Part shown: piece by piece, positions 47,680 to 58,394 of the stretch
Numbering within the stretch: the first letter of the stretch is position 1
How the letters are laid out: each line of letters starts with the position of its first letter
Origin: Stagonosporopsis chrysanthemi
Lineage: Eukaryota; Ascomycota; Dothideomycetes; Pleosporales; Didymellaceae
Reading direction: 5' to 3'
NCBI GenBank assembly: GCA_022560025.1
Contig: JAFISE010000122.1
Span: 30,393-94,392 of the forward strand
DNA: 64,000 bases
Made by a program: the position numbers and the translations under genes
Notes under the pieces: model-generated
Told to the model about the DNA's origin: nothing
Databases searched by the model: none
The model's input: only the letters and a program-made list of their open reading frames with translations

Positions 47680-48972
47680 CTACTCAATACCTTGGCCCCT
47701 CTCCATCCATCGGTCGCTTTGCTTCGCTTTTGTCTCTGCCCATCTCGCCGCCCTCTCGTCTCTTCTTCTGTATTTCTCTTCTTTCTGACGCGCCCTGATA
47801 TTGCGAAGCGCCCTTTGCTTTTCCCCGGCCGATTCCGACAAGTCACCTCCTTTGCTCAGTTCGAAACTGAATTGCCCGCTTGGAACATTGCGAGTGTTTA
47901 TGGTTCTCTTCTTAGGTGGAGGCGGATCAAATTCCCCAGTCGACGCCGCCTCACGCACAACTTTCTCTGGCCTCTCAAGTCGCGATGCTCTCCTCTCTTG
48001 CCGTACGAGATAATTCTTCGCCATTGCATTTTTGTCTAACGTTTGCGCGACCGTACTTTTGATCTTGAATGCCCGTTTGGTCAGATCTTGATTGCGCATC
48101 CAATTTGGACGTCTGCCTAAGACAAATTGGACGACGCATCCATTAGTCACGGGCTTGATGAGGTACTCTGTCTCCTCCGGCATGCTCTTGAGGATGAAAT
48201 CGGGCCTCAAGTGCGGGTAATGCTCGTGCAGCCAATTTTGTATGTCCAATCCTCCAGATTTATATAGCGTGTCCTTGTTTGAGGAAAACACTCGAATGCT
48301 GATCTCGACTGGTGATCCGAACTCGATGAAATTGTACACGCGATCGAGCACAAGCCGTAAGTATGACGGCGGGCTGAACAGAGATATGTGTGCCTCCTTG
48401 AGGGCTCCAGATACATCGCTCAAGGCTTGCGGATGAGAGTCCAAGCCTTTCAGCTTTCGCTTGGCCTCCTGCTTTTCCCGTCGTGTCTTGTCGAATCGCG
48501 CTTCAACGACGGCGTAATTTTTATGCGTGGATGGAAGGTCGACCTCGCGCATCTTCTCTACATTGCTGGCTAGCGATTTGGAAATGGGATTCACCAGGTA
48601 GATAAACTTCCCGGGCGAGATATGCTTTTCATATAACTCTTCAAGGGTGACGCCTTCCTCCACGATGTCATCGGGCTCTTGCTCGCTTTTCGCTATGTTC
48701 ACTTCATGCTGTGATGCGCTAGGCGGCGCAATATCGTATACTTCGAAGTCAAGGATCTTGTGCATCCCCAGCGCTGTCTTCGCCCGAGCCGTCTTGTAGA
48801 GGTGCAGCGAGCGGCGCTGGGCGAGGCATGTCGCCGCTTGGGGCGTCCGGTGCAGTCGAGTCGGCGCGCATTGTGGGCGCAAGAAGGCGTTCAACGTACC
48901 CAGGCGCACGCGGATAGGCGCCAGGAGTAGCGATCGAAATTCGACGACAGGTATGTGTGCGATGGGTGACAT
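47680..48972 (-). CDS. Predicted mitochondrial protein, possibly IF3/Aim23-like
   Basis: A single exon of 430 residues. The N-terminus is rich in Arg, Leu, Ala and Ser with almost no acids for 60 residues (SLLLAPIRVRLGTLNAFLRP, then RRSLHLYKTARAKTALGM), which fits a mitochondrial targeting sequence. The middle contains GVTLEELYEKHISPGKFIYLV, and further on a segment KEAHIS followed by LRLVLDRVYNFIEFGSPVEI that resembles the C-terminal domain of translation initiation factor IF3 in pattern. The tail is extremely basic with many Arg/Lys and would suit RNA or ribosome binding. Similarity to yeast Aim23, the mitochondrial IF3, is suggested from this pattern only. Its 5' end faces the large repeat block. 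Confidence 0.55.
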   Translation of the reverse strand: MSPIAHIPVVEFRSLLLAPIRVRLGTLNAFLRPQCAPTRLHRTPQAATCLAQRRSLHLYKTARAKTALGMHKILDFEVYDIAPPSASQHEVNIAKSEQEPDDIVEEGVTLEELYEKHISPGKFIYLVNPISKSLASNVEKMREVDLPSTHKNYAVVEARFDKTRREKQEAKRKLKGLDSHPQALSDVSGALKEAHISLFSPPSYLRLVLDRVYNFIEFGSPVEISIRVFSSNKDTLYKSGGLDIQNWLHEHYPHLRPDFILKSMPEETEYLIKPVTNGCVVQFVLGRRPNWMRNQDLTKRAFKIKSTVAQTLDKNAMAKNYLVRQERRASRLERPEKVVREAASTGEFDPPPPKKRTINTRNVPSGQFSFELSKGGDLSESAGEKQRALRNIRARQKEEKYRRRDERAARWAETKAKQSDRWMERGQGIE

Positions 48973-49059
48973 GGCGATGCGTTGCAGAGAATCCTATGAG
49001 ACCTTCTGAGGTGACAAGCTAGCAGTTTAGAGCTATATGACTCGACTTTCGCCTCTCAG

Positions 49060-49990
49060 CCTTACTACATGACTAATGTCACGTTACGATCACGCGACGT
49101 TTATTCACGTGATATCTGCGCATATCCTCTCTTCGCTACTGAAATCTCCACTCAACCTTCCGTACACTCGTCAATCGCGAAAAACAACTGCGGTTTCCGC
49201 CATGTGTCTGTCTTACGTCTAAAGTCAATCATGTCCAACATCCATCTCAAAACCACGACCACTGTATCTCCGAAACAGCCAAAACCTTCCATGTCTGCTC
49301 ATCGTGATACCATCAAATGAAATGACCACAGTCTGCAGTCTTTTGACCTAGAAGCATCCAGAAAACTCTGATATCGTCCGACTTCTCCTTTTGCTCCACC
49401 TCAAATCTGGTAAAGATGCCTCGACACACTCATATGTCTTCGAAATCAAAAACGACCACCTGGCTTGCTATGTCTCTATTTCTACATAAAATCTTAATAC
49501 AGCAACGACTTTTCTCTCTCCTTCATCATGATGGCCGCGTCTTCTGTTTTAATCACGCAGCTCGCCACTCACTGTGTGTTTGTTTGTACTCTGCGCTCAG
49601 ACTGCATGTTCAACCGAGATGCGACAAGTCCTATGTTGCGAGATGCGAGTTGGTTTTGGAATATCATTTCGAATTTTCCTATCAAAAACTGATACAAAAT
49701 CCGCCGATGTTGTGGGGTTGGACTGTCTGTGCCTTTCACTCCAGCATATATATCTATGCACTCTGATCGATCATCATTTGTTCTCGACACTTGTTTTGCG
49801 AATTTCAAATCCACGCCAAAGTTGACAAAGATATTCCCATGTCCCAGCTTTCTTCAGTGCTCAAAGTCCACGCAACAGATATCATGTTGGGATCTTTCTC
49901 ATTCTGCTGGTGTGTGTCCTTCAAAAGCCCTATCAGCAAAATTGATTGGTGTGCTTTTCTTCTGGGCTTTGGCGATTTTCACAGCCATTT
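49060..49990 (+). repeat. Repeat block 3, left part
   Basis: Pyrimidine-rich plus-strand sequence with ATGTCT or ATGTCC heads, for example near 49230, 49291, 49435, 49471 and 49838, followed by CTCAAA-type strings. It resembles a diverged version of the array at 41.3-43.25 kb in opposite orientation. Copies are too diverged to define a consensus by eye. The part next to 48973 must also carry the promoter of the mitochondrial gene. Confidence 0.4.
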
Positions 49991-50012
49991 TAAACAAGAC
50001 TCCAACAGGGAA

Positions 50013-50792
50013 ATGTTGGGCTGGTGTGGTACGTACAAGGAGATAGAGGCTAATGCTCAAAGGAGACACCAAGAGATGTGCACCATATTGATAGGAATCG
50101 CGGAGGGAGGCCTCAACGGATCCCAGGCTGTTGCGAGGAGCTCACCCGTAGCCTTGCCAGATGTGTCGTCTTCTTCGCGCTCCACTAGCTACTACGGTAG
50201 CTACGTCATATCCAATGGAAACTACCTGATAGCTTGCATACTCATGCACATAGACAAGATGCTCCACGATCACCCGAGGTTCAAGAAATTGCAGAACACC
50301 GACGCCACATACATGGACGTCAAAGACTGGTACAACATATGCACTGCAGTGCTCAACGCAGACAAGCAATCCAAGGCAGGGCTGAGGGTGCCAAAGCCTA
50401 CTGACGAAGACTTTAGAGAAGCAGCGAGGATGGTAGCTTCTTCTGTGAGCGGCAGGAAGCCTGCCTGTGACGCTACTCATCTGACCCTTCTTCTCTCCGG
50501 GTGCCCAGCGATAATGACTACGGTAGAATGGATGAGAACATCAGTCCTAAAATGCACAGGACTACTCAGCCCAGAGAGAACATGTAGATTCAGAATGGTC
50601 AAGTATCCCTTTGTTACAGAGGAGTCTGAGCTGCTAATAGAGAGCTCCTCTATCCTGAAGATGCCCAATAGGTGGTTTCACCAAGACGTATTGAACATGA
50701 AAGCTACCCCCAAGAAGGAATACATACGGCTGGTGTTAGAGGAGTCGATGAAGCCAGTAGATGCCATCGGGATGGTAAAGGTCAAGCAGTAA
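50013..50792 (+). CDS. Orphan ORF with foreign codon usage (candidate captured gene)
   Basis: From the ATG at 50013 the frame encodes 259 residues; it is open to 49791, but that part reads through repeat-like DNA. I recognise no domain. The protein has a mixed helical look (YVISNGNYLIACILMHIDKM, DVKDWYNICTAVLNADKQ, CDATHLTLLLSGCPAIMTTV, CRFRMVKYPFVTEESELLI) and no signal peptide or membrane segment. Codon use is striking: 13 of 15 Arg codons are AGA or AGG and 11 of 14 Ile codons are ATA, whereas neighbouring genes favour CGN and ATC. It converges with the minus-strand ORF at 50873. A viral nucleocapsid-type protein is one possibility, a bacterial or other foreign gene another, a young host gene a third. 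Expression is unknown. Confidence 0.5.
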   Translation: MLGWCGTYKEIEANAQRRHQEMCTILIGIAEGGLNGSQAVARSSPVALPDVSSSSRSTSYYGSYVISNGNYLIACILMHIDKMLHDHPRFKKLQNTDATYMDVKDWYNICTAVLNADKQSKAGLRVPKPTDEDFREAARMVASSVSGRKPACDATHLTLLLSGCPAIMTTVEWMRTSVLKCTGLLSPERTCRFRMVKYPFVTEESELLIESSSILKMPNRWFHQDVLNMKATPKKEYIRLVLEESMKPVDAIGMVKVKQ

Positions 50793-50872
50793 GAGCAACA
50801 GGCAGGAGCGCATCAAGTGTTTTTTTAAAAAGTTTGCACGACGCAGCACTATGCTGTAACACAACTGTACAC
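50793..50872. other. 80-nt spacer between the two convergent orphan ORFs
   Basis: This spacer contains a T-run followed by an A-run at 50817-50831, flanked by GTG and CAC, which could fold into an imperfect AU-rich hairpin in RNA. Convergent ORFs around such a spacer resemble the layout of ambisense RNA segments, though convergent host genes can look alike. Confidence 0.3.
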
Positions 50873-51415
50873 CTAGCTTTCAGTGAGCTTTGCAAGCAGC
50901 CTTGGGAGAATACATTTCTCATCTACGGTGCCATCGTCCATGCCTAGAGATGCAGAGGCGTCCTTTCCGGTGTCTCGAATGTCCCTAATCACGGTGTCCA
51001 CTATCACCCCTATGTCAGAGGTCTTAGCGGTACCCTTGTCCACAGAGGCGATGATGTCACGCTGCAGGGCCACAGAAGAATCAGTAGTGATCTCTGAAAG
51101 GTAGTAGCCTATCACACGCAGAGCGCTAACGTTCTCGGCGGTGAGTTTAGACCCGTGTATGGTTTCAGACTGAGGTGAGGGAGGCGACGCTGCAGACTTT
51201 GGCGTGTCCTGTATGCTCTTGGGCCTCCTCACCACTCTTCGGACGATCTTCTTCTTCTTGGGCTTGGCCTCGTGTGGGGTCTCGGGTTGCTCTGCCTCTG
51301 CTTCATCAGCGAAAGCTACTGGTTCTCCGCCATAGTCTTCAAACTTCTGCTCCACAAAAGCTCGTACTCGAAACTCATGTCTTCTGCCTTTCTTGTCTCC
51401 AAAATCTGCAAACAC
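50873..51415 (-). pseudogene. Orphan ORF fragment without start codon, convergent partner
   Basis: The frame is open for 181 codons, but the first in-frame ATG lies only about 20 codons from the end. The 5' part, near 51380-51410, reads through sequence resembling a repeat unit (ATGTCTTCTGCCTTTCTTG on the plus strand), so the natural beginning seems lost. The recognisable part starts with an acidic stretch (ADEAEAEQPETPHEAKP), then a basic patch (KPKKKKIVRRVVRRPKS), then a helical C-terminus (ALRVIGYYLSEITTDSSVAL, DIGVIVDTVIRDIRDTG). I recognise no family. ATA supplies 5 of 12 Ile codons, again high for this genome. It is either a truncated captured gene or a chance frame; the low-complexity-to-helical architecture favours a former protein. 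Confidence 0.35.
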
Positions 51416-54400
51416 ACTGACTTATGTTTGCTTTTGGCACCTCCTTTGCATTTCGGGAATCATGAATCCGTTGTTTGGTCTGGAAAGCACCAAATCGAGA
51501 TCGGTGCCGAATTCGAGCTCCGGTGTTTGTTATGTCTAAGATCGTTGCTGAAAACCACCCGAAGACGAGATCATGCTTGCTGCTCTGCTTGTCGGTCGAA
51601 ACACAAAGTCTACATTCGCATGGCAGAAACTGCTCTAAAAGTAAGATATAGCCAACTGATGTTCGCGTGTGCCCTATAAAACTATCTTAGCGATTATAAG
51701 TCTGCACATATGTATTGTATATCCTACTGTTACTTGTGGTGCTTCTGATTGGGATTTTCCTTAGTGATCAAAGGAGTCTGCCCGGAACCAACTCTGGACT
51801 CAGATTGACCTATAAAGTTGAGCGTTCCAGAGTTTGTCTGGCTCTTTGCCTGCACAAAATTGGCAACTTCATTCATGGATCTGCTCGGCTCTGAAACAAG
51901 CCAGGGCTCAAGGCATGTCTGTGCTGCTCTGCGTTTTGTCGATGAATCAAATTTATGAGTCATGGATCTATATTATATCTTTGTTTTCAAAGACGGGTAC
52001 AAAATGACAGCTACTAAATCAGGAACACCATGGAGTCATGGCTGCGCGTCTCCGAAAGTCCGAGGAATCGCAACCATGTGCAAAAAAGCCTGCGCTGCGT
52101 GGTCCTACCCATTGGCTCTCGCTCCCATTAAAGTCTGTATCCTTCACTATTCTCTGATCGTCTCAATCTGTTCTCAAAGTCTCGACCAAAGTTGCGATTG
52201 CTCTCGCTCTGTTCTGTTCTCTCAAAGTTGAATGCCAAAACCTACATGTCCGAGTTTTAGTTCCCTGACAAATTGTCTTTACACAGCCTCGAGTAGCTCC
52301 GCCTGTTCAAATTCAAGCGACAGACCTCGAAAGCTTCTGACCGAACAAAGTCGATTGTTCTTCCTCGCGTTGAAGCTCATTCACAATGACATATCTTGCC
52401 TTGAATGCATGCATTTCGATGCTTTGTATTTACAAGCCTCACGTTCCCTTCGTGTCTGACACCCTCAAAATTATACCTACGGAGCAGACATGTTTGTCCT
52501 TGAGATTTCTGCCTTCAAGCAATATTCGCTCTCGCCTCAGGTCAAACTTAGCTGTCGAAAAGCTGAATGTCCCTCAAATCGACTTGATGTCGCAAATTTT
52601 ATCGCTAGAAAAAGTGCCGCGGGTATTCGATGTCTGTCCTGTGTTCCCTTATTATCGAATCATTATAGATCCTGCATCTGTTCAAGATCAGTACTGTTCT
52701 TACAAGTGCAGACTTCCTTGCAAAGGCTATGAGGGTTGACTCATGTTCTGCCTCTATTTTGACCAGCTCCAACCAAATTGCACTACAGCGCAGCTATGAG
52801 CGTGCGCTATTTCCTCTGTATCTTAACATCCACACAAATTAACAAGCGTGACATGTCATGTAGTTGTTTCGCCACTGAAGGGAGAAACCCCCTATGGGAA
52901 AGATCTCTTGATCACCTCATCTTGTCATCCTGCCTCTTTCTCAAAATTCGAACCATGACCGCTACTATGTCTGCTCCTGGTGTCGTCTTGCAACTCTTTC
53001 ATTTCTTTCCTGACCTCTTTTTGATTGTACGTACGTATTGGTTACTCTGTCATCTATCAATGCCACCAATGTTCTTCTTCCCAACCAAGGCTCGGAAACT
53101 GTCTTATGAAAAGAGCGCCCTTCCTTTCACGACTGAAACAAGATCTTGCATATCTTTCCACATCTCAAACAATGGATGTTTTTCGAATTGTAAACGTGCT
53201 GTAAACAAAATCGTTTTGACCAAATGCTCGAAGACGCCTTGCGTGTTTGACAACCATTCAAAAGACTCTGTTTCCGCAATTTCTGTCCCTCAACTCTTCA
53301 TCCAAGTCAAATCAGCAACTATCGATGCACAGATTTGGACTGATTCTTCAAATCTTCTGAACACTGTACAAACCCCCTTTTTGAACAGGTTATGTCGTCT
53401 GCTGCTCCCCGTCCATGCAAATAGGTGAATCGATACTCTTCACCAACCCTCACGTTTTCTCAAAATATGTGGCTAAAGGTCTAATGTCCAAGGCTTGCTT
53501 GACTTTGTTAAGGTCTCCAATCAAAACTGTGTTTACCCTCAGAACTATGTTCAGTTATGCAATTGGACAGCGTGCAAACCCTGTCCTGCTTCCTGCTTGA
53601 GTCGGTACACGCAGCCTTCTATTCCAGAAGAGGACCAGTACGCCTCCCGCCTCTGTCTTTTTGACCTGTTATTCACGATGAGAATATTTTTTCTCTCCAT
53701 ACCTACCTTGGTTCTTTCGTTCCAAAATGGAGAATGTTTGGGTACGATTCCTTCGAGTATTGGGCAAAGAAGACATGTGCTTTCTGCTGTAATGTCTTTG
53801 CTTGTAGACCTCCTGGCACAATGTTTAAACAGGATCACCTCCAGGTCTTACGACCGTCCTGGATCACGCTTCTTACCTTATCTGGTAACCTCTGCGCTAC
53901 TGCAGGGTAGCAGAAAAGAAGAGCACGTTCCAACATGTTTGCGGAAGCTTGTTTTAAAATCCTATAATCTGAAGGACTACGTCCCACAACAAATGATCGA
54001 GCAAATGCTTTCAAGTCCATCATGATCTCGGTCATGTCCTTTTCTCTTTCTTGAAACACCGGGAACCCGATTTTATGCTTCCTCGTTCTGCTCAAATACG
54101 CGAGATGGCTCTAAATTGGCTGACACTCCAAAACCCCTTGGAATGTTACGCGCCTACAGCGCTTTTGACCGCAGATAAATACTCTTGCATAATGTTCCAA
54201 TCAAACCAGTTTATGGCCTGAGAGTCGTATCAGCGATGTCACAATCTCAAGTATTGAAATCTTCCGTTCAGCCGGCTTATGTTTTCCCTAAAACATCTAA
54301 ATTCAACAATCATCTTTACAAGCCTGCTCTTGAATTCTCAAGTCTGAGTTTTGATCGCAAGACGAATATTTACTCCAAGACCTGAACCGCATCTCAGGTG

Positions 54401-56280
54401 TGGCTATGGCTGCTTCTGGGTCCCCTCCCTCGTTTTAGCACAAAAACATCTGCTGCCCCTTGTCCAAAATTAAGCTGAGCGCAACTATGTTCAAACTCAG
54501 AGCAGCAGAGCCCGTCTTCTCTACAAGAGCTTGCCGTAACACAACGGTTCCCTGTCTCTTTTTTCTGCAAGACTTATCTTTGCATTGACTCTCAAAAAGC
54601 AAGATTATACAACTATGATTGCCACCGTCTCTCTTCCTGCCATCTCAACAAATTGTGGAGCCGAGAAATCATGCAAACCGTTCAGCGTTTAAAATACGTG
54701 CTCGACAATCCCGGGTGTCTATGTTCTTGTTTCGGTTTATCCAAATCTTATCTGTAATCTCTCTCCCAAATCGCTACTCAATTATATCTATGTTTTGCTT
54801 GGATTCCAAGTCATCTTATTCGAAAGCTATCAGATTCGAGACCAACTATGGCTGTACAACAATGCACTGCTCTCTGATATACTATTCCTACTTTGAACCA
54901 AAGGAAAAGAACATTATACATGGGCTTGATGCATCTCAAAATGCAGATAATTGTGACCTATGTCTCCTGTTTTGAATGCTTTAGATTTATCAGCAAATGT
55001 TCTTCTTCGCCCGATATTCGAACAGTCGCTACAAGGCTTGATTCTTCGCTGTTCCTATATCTCTTTCAGCGCGCTCCCTTCTCAACCAAACAACATCGGC
55101 TGTATTCAATACTTCTAAAGTTGAAGTACTATGATATGTTCCTGGAACCGTCTTTGTTCTACCAACAAGCTCCCTGTTGTAGCACATGAACTCTCTATCA
55201 AAATAGGACTTGCGCTTTTGACGCCGAAGCATCTACTTCCGGTGTCAAACAAAACCATGAGACTCATGCGTATGGCCTGCCTCTACTTCTACTATTCGAT
55301 TCCCGGCGCCATAAAGGATGTTCTTAAAATTTGTCAGAGATCTGGCTTTGCTGATCGCATGTTCTGCTCTCTGTTCTTCACCAAACAATTATTGACTTCT
55401 TATCTCCTCTCTTTCGTTTTCTAAGATGTTCAGGATTCGAACTTCTTTCCGGTATCAAATGACCACCTGTTGAAATCATGCGTCTGACCTGCACCTGTCT
55501 CTACTGTCTATTTTCACTGCCTTAAGAGAGCAGCACGATATCCGCCAGAGAAACAGCTGCTACAAACTTATGTCTTCCGCTCTCTATCATCTTCCAAAAA
55601 ATCGTTGAGTTGTCACTTTCTTCTATTTGTCTCCAAGATATATAAGAGAACTAAGATTCGAAAGTTGGTACACTGCCGTAGGATGAGTCCAGCATCCTAA
55701 GTGGAAAAGAGACATGGGCATGTGTGTGTCTTCTGACTCTCTCGGGCTGAATCACGCTTTTTCAACATACTATTGCCACTTTCACCAAGCTAAATTTGTT
55801 GAAGCATCCTGCCATGTTTTAGAACTCCTGGTTTGAGCCAAATAAAATACCCACCATATCTGCATATGATTCGGCTGCTTTTGGAGACTTAGGTTGCAAA
55901 ATGACATGTGCTTTTCCATTCACTTTTGGATTAATGTTGCTTCTCTGTATCCTTTCCTCTGCTTCTTGAGAATATCCAGCCATGCTAGTCATGTCCGCAC
56001 CCATCTCACTATGATCATTGACACTCATTCACCTTTTTATGCCCATTCTAAACAAAAAATTTGCGGCATATATCTCTCTCTGTCTCAACATTGTTCTGAA
56101 GAGAACGACACGAGTTCAATCACAAACTACTATACACAAACGTCATGATCAAAGCTCAGGTTGTTCAGTCTTATATCTTCTTTCCACAAAAGCTCCTACC
56201 TCTTTGTGGCTCAAATCCTTCTCAAACCAGGAAGCCACAGCACTTAAGTTTCTCCATCTCATACTTCATGAAAACCCTGC
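51380..56280 (+). repeat. Repeat block 3, main part
   Basis: About 4.9 kb of pyrimidine-rich plus-strand sequence full of ATGT(C/T)-headed units and CTCAAA strings. Between 52.2 and 53.0 kb heads occur at about 52246, 52409, 52490, 52566, 52630, 52743, 52853 and 52967, with gaps of 64 to 163 nt (mostly 76 to 114). Many short frames start at these heads, but none is conserved or long. I see no transposase, reverse transcriptase or terminal repeat. The block seems to be an old, diverged relative of the array at 41.3-43.25 kb in opposite orientation. Confidence 0.4.
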
Positions 56281-56283
56281 TTC

Positions 56284-57440
56284 TCAAAAAATGAACTCCA
56301 ACTTGCATGGCAAGATCCGAGGTTTCCCAAACAATTTACGTTCTGCATTGCTTCTTCAAAGAACAGTCTTTCCTTTACACGGGCAGAAGCCGGAGAGCCC
56401 TAAACGATCCGCAATCCTCAGATCTCAAATTCTCGAACCAAAGCATATAAATCTCTCCATCTCGCCCTCTACCTGCTCCTCAAAGGAATAACTCGAACAC
56501 ATATGTCGGGAAACGAAGATTCCCCATATGACTCATATCCTGTAATCGCTCCTTCAAACGATGAACAGCGAAACCTATGGCAAAACCTAAACTTTGCCTA
56601 ACAATCTACCTTCTGCAACCGCTTTTTCAACTGCCGATTCGCTCTCCTTATATCAAAAGCTGAAGATCCCCAGAATGACTCTTATAATTTGACGAATCTG
56701 GGAACCGACTGCAAGATCTTTCATGCGCCACTTGTTATTCAAGACTTGAAACACAAAACCGCATTGCACATGTCCTGCTGCTCAAATCGAAAACTAAAAT
56801 GCGTATGGAAAGAGACGAACATTCCCAACAACTCACTATCTGTAACCGCGTCTCTGAATGACACATTCTCATCTCTACGGCAAAAGCTTAAACCTCCCCA
56901 GCGACCCGTATGCCGCACCGGCTCCTTCGACCGCCTACCTGCCCACTTTGTGAGAAAAGACGAAAATCCCCCGAAAACGAATGTGCCGACTTCCCTGATC
57001 TAGAACCCACAAGCCTGCCACCATTCCACCCCCCGAACCAGCGGCGTGGCCTCCCCATGCGCCGCCCGCCCGTCCATGTATACGTAGTCTTGAAAAGTAG
57101 ACGCCAAAGTCCCGCTCCTCAAAACAAAAACTGCAACTTACATGGTGAGAGACGAACATTTTCCAAACATCTCGCATTCCGCAACTGCGCCCTCGTCCTT
57201 GACTTATGAACTCCGACTCGTACGGCGATAAACGGAAGATGCCCTCACAACTCACGACTCGACATAACTGAAACCCCAAGGGGCGTCCAGTCATACATCA
57301 CGCATTCATCACAGCCTCAAAAAAGACCAGACACGGACGACCCCGCTCCTCACGGCAAAAAGCCCCAATTGCAACTTGTACGGCAAGCACCAAACATCCC
57401 GGACATCCGCTGCTCCTCGAACCCGCGCGTGTGCACACTG
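56284..57440 (+). repeat. Second degenerate tandem repeat, period about 70 to 80 bp
   Basis: Units share an anchor like CATGGCAAG or GTACGGCAAG, then a CCCAACAA(C/T) string, then CTGCAACCGC and CTTCAAA. Anchors were located at about 56306, 56506, 56576, 56803, 56876, 57141, 57220, 57351 and 57378. Neighbouring anchors are about 70 to 80 nt apart where no unit is missing. The family is different from the ATGTCT-headed one, although it directly follows it. No gene was recognised. Confidence 0.5.
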
Positions 57441-58394
57441 CATGCACTGTATATATAGCAACCGAAAGCCCACTCTCCCCTCTAAAAAAAAATTAACCCT
57501 CAAACCCGTTCCTTCGGAAAATCACAGAGTCCCGCAACCCTTGGGCTGCTGGCTGCGTGAACCTGCCCCAAGCGCCCCGCCTGCCTACCTACGGTCTACC
57601 CATCCACCTAACTATACATCTAAACAGCCCTGAGAAAACAGCCCTAACAAAAATCCTGCATGTTCCCTGAGTAACGAACTATCTATACCGATCTCTAGCA
57701 AGAAAAAAAAAGAAGAAACTGAAGATTTTTTTTCTGGGGAACTAACTCATAGCCTTGGGGGTTCGGATGGGAACTGTGGATGTCATATCTGTGTTGCTCT
57801 ACTTACTTACCTACCTAGCTACCTACCTACTTACCTGCCTACTTACCTACTTACCTACTTACCTACCTACCTACCCTACGTACCCTATCCCAAGTATACG
57901 GTTCCCACTCTACCCTACGCTACCCTACACTCCCTAATCTACGCACTGTGTAACAGAAACCAATCCAGAAGTCCTAGCAGATAGGAAACAGAAAATCAGA
58001 AACGAAGAATAGGACACAGGGCACAGAGAATACCTAGGGAGGAGGGTGGGTAGAGCAAGTCAGGGAAGCGGCGGGGGAGGGAGGGGGGGTTAATAGGTAA
58101 GATATGTAATGCGTGAACTAGAAAGGAAAAGGAAGAAGAAAAAAACGAAAAGAGAAGGAAAAAGAGAAAGAGAGGGAGGGGGGGTTTGACAGGCAGGGAC
58201 TGTGTATTTATCTATTTATTTGATTTGTTATACGTTGGATGATGGATGATGGATGATGGTGCGTGGATGTACGTATCATACGTAGATTAGTACGTACGCA
58301 GATGCTCACGTACGCAGAACAACTCACGACTCGTCCAGCACTCCCACTTGCTGCCTGCGCTCTTGACTGCTAAACCCCATCCACGCCTCCCCTA
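57441..58394. other. Low-complexity region downstream of BOR1
   Basis: Mostly simple sequence. A tetranucleotide tract of TACC/TACT type runs from about 57800 to 57884. A purine-rich GA/GGA tract runs from about 58100 to 58190. A GGAT(GAT) repeat lies near 58233-58260. The right part should be the 3' untranslated region of BOR1. Confidence 0.6.
57800..57884. repeat. TACC/TACT tetranucleotide microsatellite
   Basis: About twenty tandem four-base units with the alternation CTTAC and CTACC. The tract is slightly interrupted. Confidence 0.85.

Noticed and set aside
49791..50012. N-terminal extension of the plus-strand orphan ORF up to 49791
   Set aside because: These 74 codons match the pyrimidine-rich repeat composition and not the AGR/ATA codon pattern of the rest, so the ATG at 50013 is preferred.
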